DNA of 64,000 nucleotides from an uncultured Aquimarina sp. (GTDB taxonomy: Bacteria > Bacteroidota > Bacteroidia > Flavobacteriales > Flavobacteriaceae), in the NCBI GenBank assembly GCA_947497175.1, contig CANMFM010000006.1:186001-250000 (forward strand), given 5' to 3'. Positions within the stretch are counted from its first letter, which is position 1. Each line of letters opens with the position of its first letter. Shown piece by piece: positions 62,417 through 64,000 of the stretch. The notes below the pieces were generated by a model. That model saw only the letters and a list, made by a program, of their open reading frames with translations. It was not told the DNA's origin and did no database searches. A program made the position numbers and the translations under genes.

Positions 62417-62839
62417 ATGGGAGTCATTTCTACAGACAAAAGTAAAATTACGTTAATATATAATTCTAAGACTTCTTTGGGTAAACAAACTTTTGGTTAT
62501 GTGAATGCTGCCAAAAAAGAGATCTTGGCGATCGATACGGCTAAAACCAATATTCCCGGTACACAGTGGGTAGAAATAACCGATAATTTGGGGATTCATA
62601 TTTCTACATTGATAAACAAACAGCATCCAAATTTTCAAGGGTCATATAATCCAGATATAGAATTAGAAACAAACGATTGGTTAAAATTAATAGATAAACA
62701 CCCTGAGATTATTGAGAATCCTGTTCTTATTCTGGGAAGCAAATTTTACAAATTAGAAAATCCTTCTGATTTTGTTAACCACATAGAATCAGATAGTGCG
62801 GCGGTTTCAAGAAATCCTGCAGAAAAGAAAGAGAGGTAA
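62417..62839 (+). CDS. ArsC/thioredoxin-fold-like protein
   Basis: The 140-aa protein resembles ArsC/Spx-type thioredoxin-fold proteins: ITLIYNSKTSLGKQTFGYV at the start, a KHPEIIENPVLILGSKFYKL block near residue 95, where ArsC has its conserved proline loop. The catalytic Cys near the N-terminus is replaced (Lys/Thr/Ser in NSKTSLGKQ), so arsenate reduction is unlikely. A regulatory or redox-linked role is possible. Its stop lies inside one arm of the 19-bp dyad shared with the convergent gene. Confidence 0.65.
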   Translation: MGVISTDKSKITLIYNSKTSLGKQTFGYVNAAKKEILAIDTAKTNIPGTQWVEITDNLGIHISTLINKQHPNFQGSYNPDIELETNDWLKLIDKHPEIIENPVLILGSKFYKLENPSDFVNHIESDSAAVSRNPAEKKER

Positions 62840-62861
62840 TTTTTACCTCTCCTTCTTTTCT
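62821..62861. terminator. Inverted repeat encoding both convergent C-termini
   Basis: Arms at 62821-62839 and 62843-62861 are 19 bp long, with one mismatch and a 3-nt spacer. Each arm encodes the last codons and TAA stop of one of two convergent genes, so both proteins end in EKKER. The dyad can act as a bidirectional terminator. Confidence 0.75.
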
Positions 62862-62965
62862 GAGATTGTTTTCTTGTCCAAATTAGGTCTATCAGGTTTC
62901 TTAGTTGGTTTTCCCAAATCGGTAAGAGGTTTTTCTCTTTCTTTTTGTTCAAATTTTCTTTCCAT
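62843..62965 (-). CDS. Small charged protein, 40 aa
   Basis: An ATG at 62965 opens a 40-codon frame ending at a TAA at 62843-62845. The protein is highly charged and hydrophilic: MERKFEQKEREKPLTDLGKP, then TKKPDRPNLD. It has no membrane segment, and no family is known to me. It was too short for most gene callers. Support comes from the sensible composition and from the terminator dyad that ends exactly at its stop. Confidence 0.5.
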   Translation of the reverse strand: MERKFEQKEREKPLTDLGKPTKKPDRPNLDKKTISEKKER

Positions 62966-63076
62966 AATTTATAAGTATTTTGAGTCTAACGATATATTGA
63001 AAACATACGCTATAGACGGTGTGAACTTTAATAGTTCACAAAGATTAGATAAATATATATACACATGAATGTAAAT

Positions 63077-63105
63077 AAAGCAGCAAACAAACATATAGCT
63101 GCTTT
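63077..63105. repeat. Small hairpin
   Basis: AAAGCAGC (63077-63084) pairs with GCTGCTTT (63098-63105) around a 13-nt loop in an otherwise empty 287-bp gap (62966-63252). No gene is obviously served by it. Confidence 0.4.
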
Positions 63106-63183
63106 AAAAGCTATTTTAGTGTTTATTTTTTTTAATACATTCATTCTGAGCTGTTTTTCGAATTTGCAAAACAATTTAGTCAA

Positions 63184-63222
63184 GAAAACCAGATAACCTC
63201 ATGCCTTTGTTACCTGGTTTTT
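63184..63222 (-). terminator. Terminator of the small lipoprotein gene
   Basis: GAAAACCAGATAAC (63184-63197) pairs with GTTACCTGGTTTTT (63209-63222) with one mismatch. On the minus strand it lies about 30 bp after the stop of the lipoprotein gene; either strand could use it. Confidence 0.65.
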
Positions 63223-63252
63223 CTTTTGTAAAAATTTTCCCTTCTTACTTTT

Positions 63253-63435
63253 TTAATTGTTGTCTGTTGCATCTTCTGCTGCATCTTCTATCTCTTCAGC
63301 ACCATCTTCAATAGCGTCTCCTACATCTTCAACAGCATCTTCAACTTTTTCGCCTGTACTTTTCTTTTCTCTACAACTTATGGTTGTCGATACAATTAAA
63401 CAAAAAGCGGCAAATGTTAATAGTATTTTTTTCAT
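63253..63435 (-). CDS. Small acidic lipoprotein
   Basis: The 60-aa protein has a lipoprotein signal (LLTFAAFCLIVSTTISC, Cys21) and a short acidic mature part made of EDAxED-type repeats (VEDAVEDVGDAIEDGAEE). It is predicted to be a helical, membrane-anchored peptide. Such small lipoproteins are frequent in Bacteroidota and lie near envelope-stress genes. It is 21 bp after the DUF1328-like gene on the same strand, so the two are likely co-transcribed. Confidence 0.75.
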   Translation of the reverse strand: MKKILLTFAAFCLIVSTTISCREKKSTGEKVEDAVEDVGDAIEDGAEEIEDAAEDATDNN

Positions 63436-63456
63436 GGTTTATTAATTTATGGTTAG

Positions 63457-63621
63457 TTATGCTCTGAATCTTTTTCCAAATATTAAAGATAGAATGAAAA
63501 GCACGATAAAAATGAAGAATAAGATTTTAGCGATGCTTGCAGCTCCTGCAGCAATACCACCAAACCCTAATACTCCAGCGACTAATGCCAGGATTATAAA
63601 AATAATTGTCCAACGTAACAT
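63457..63621 (-). CDS. DUF1328-family small membrane protein
   Basis: The 54-aa protein, start ATG at 63621 and stop TAA at 63457-63459, reads [20 protein letters not shown] then [16 protein letters not shown] and ends KRFRA. This is the DUF1328 (YtjA) pattern: two membrane helices around a GxxGIAxxAASIAK centre. Members are small stress-linked inner-membrane proteins of unknown function. It is too short for a 60-codon cut-off. Confidence 0.88.
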   Translation of the reverse strand: MLRWTIIFIILALVAGVLGFGGIAAGAASIAKILFFIFIVLFILSLIFGKRFRA

Positions 63622-63831
63622 AATTTATATGATTTAGTTATAAAAAAACCTCTTGGTTTAAGAGTGATTTGATTATCAAATCTTTCTGAAGTAAATTTCA
63701 CTAATTATGTCGTTAATCCTTAGCTGTATCACTAGTTTTGTTGACTCCTTTACTTAAATTAAGAATTGTTGATAAATACTATATAAATTAACCGTATCTT
63801 TAAATACTAGCAATTATCAACGGGGGCCTTA

Positions 63832-64000
63832 ATGAGAAAAAAAATTGAAATTAAAGATCATAATGTAAGTAACATAGTAGTAGAATTGTCAAAAAGTCTT
63901 GGTGTTAATTACGATAAATCTGATCACGAATGTTGCTTGAAATTACCTGATGAATTTGGTTCTGGCTACGTACGTTCTTTTCAATTTGATTTTGGTATTG
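63832..64000 (+). CDS. Probable AraC-family regulator, 3' end cut by window
   Basis: The frame opens at ATG 63832 and runs off the window after 56 codons. It begins MRKKIEIKDHNVSNIVVELS and continues KSLGVNYDKSDHECCLKLPD, then FGSGYVRSFQFDFG. In Bacteroidota, AraC-type regulators often begin with such an N-terminal region and the GxGxIxxxxFxxG pattern. Only the sensor part is visible, so DNA binding cannot be confirmed. Confidence 0.5.
   Translation, partial: MRKKIEIKDHNVSNIVVELSKSLGVNYDKSDHECCLKLPDEFGSGYVRSFQFDFGI

Noticed and set aside
62417..62839. Arsenate reductase
   Set aside because: The N-terminal catalytic cysteine of ArsC is absent and there are no other ars genes.

Overview
The window looks like a chromosome segment of a marine-type Flavobacteriaceae bacterium (Bacteroidota), possibly near Aquimarina. 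The reasons are the low GC content, the TAnnTTTG form of the -7 promoter element, a triple-tyrosine (Y_Y_Y) propeller regulator, TPR/HTH hybrid regulators, outer-membrane beta-barrel proteins, and DUF4157 cargo with a Bacteroidota-type leader. The genus is a guess; there is no rRNA or other marker gene. I saw no tRNA, rRNA, CRISPR array, insertion sequence or integrase.

Layout. 1-8.2 kb holds a truncated one-component regulator (minus), an ApbE-type flavin transferase, two class-C-beta-lactamase-like serine hydrolases flanking a DinB-family protein, and a small outer-membrane barrel. 8.45-33.5 kb is one long plus-strand cluster encoding an extracellular contractile injection system (eCIS, related to PVC/AFP/AlgoCIS). 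In order: DUF4255 cap protein, an unknown protein, one sheath, three gp19-type tube proteins, a 53-aa DUF5908 protein, a CIS_tube/LysM hub protein, a VgrG-like spike, a small protein, gp25, a PAAR-like tip, a very large gp6/J-like baseplate protein, two fibre genes (the second broken by a frameshift), a second baseplate protein, tape measure, AAA+ ATPase, then two DUF4157 cargo proteins. One cargo has a gluzincin-like HExxH domain and the other a domain I read as protein-kinase-like. REP-like palindromes bracket the cargo pair.

33.5-41.4 kb holds palindromic intergenic DNA, a secreted unknown, a PLP enzyme, VOC and RidA proteins, then an endolysin-like amidase without a signal peptide and a lipoprotein/membrane-protein pair. 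41.6-63.8 kb is mostly core or envelope functions: a TPR/HTH regulator, an alpha/beta-hydrolase/cyclase-like/AraC fusion, methyltransferase, YihY, PafA-type phosphatase, CotH, HD-PycTM fusion, GH3, a metallophosphoesterase/kinase-like/beta-barrel fusion, PAP2, cardiolipin synthase, an ArsC-like protein and small stress-type envelope proteins. A truncated gene, probably an AraC-type regulator, ends the window.

The most interesting observation is a shared promoter architecture: two half-sites 21 bp apart, followed at constant phase (57-58 bp) by a perfect TAnnTTTG box. It precedes the eCIS operon, the amidase, the lipoprotein/membrane-protein pair, and an otherwise empty stretch at 34.9-35.0 kb. 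This suggests a regulon joining injection-particle production to a candidate lysis/envelope module some 6 kb downstream.
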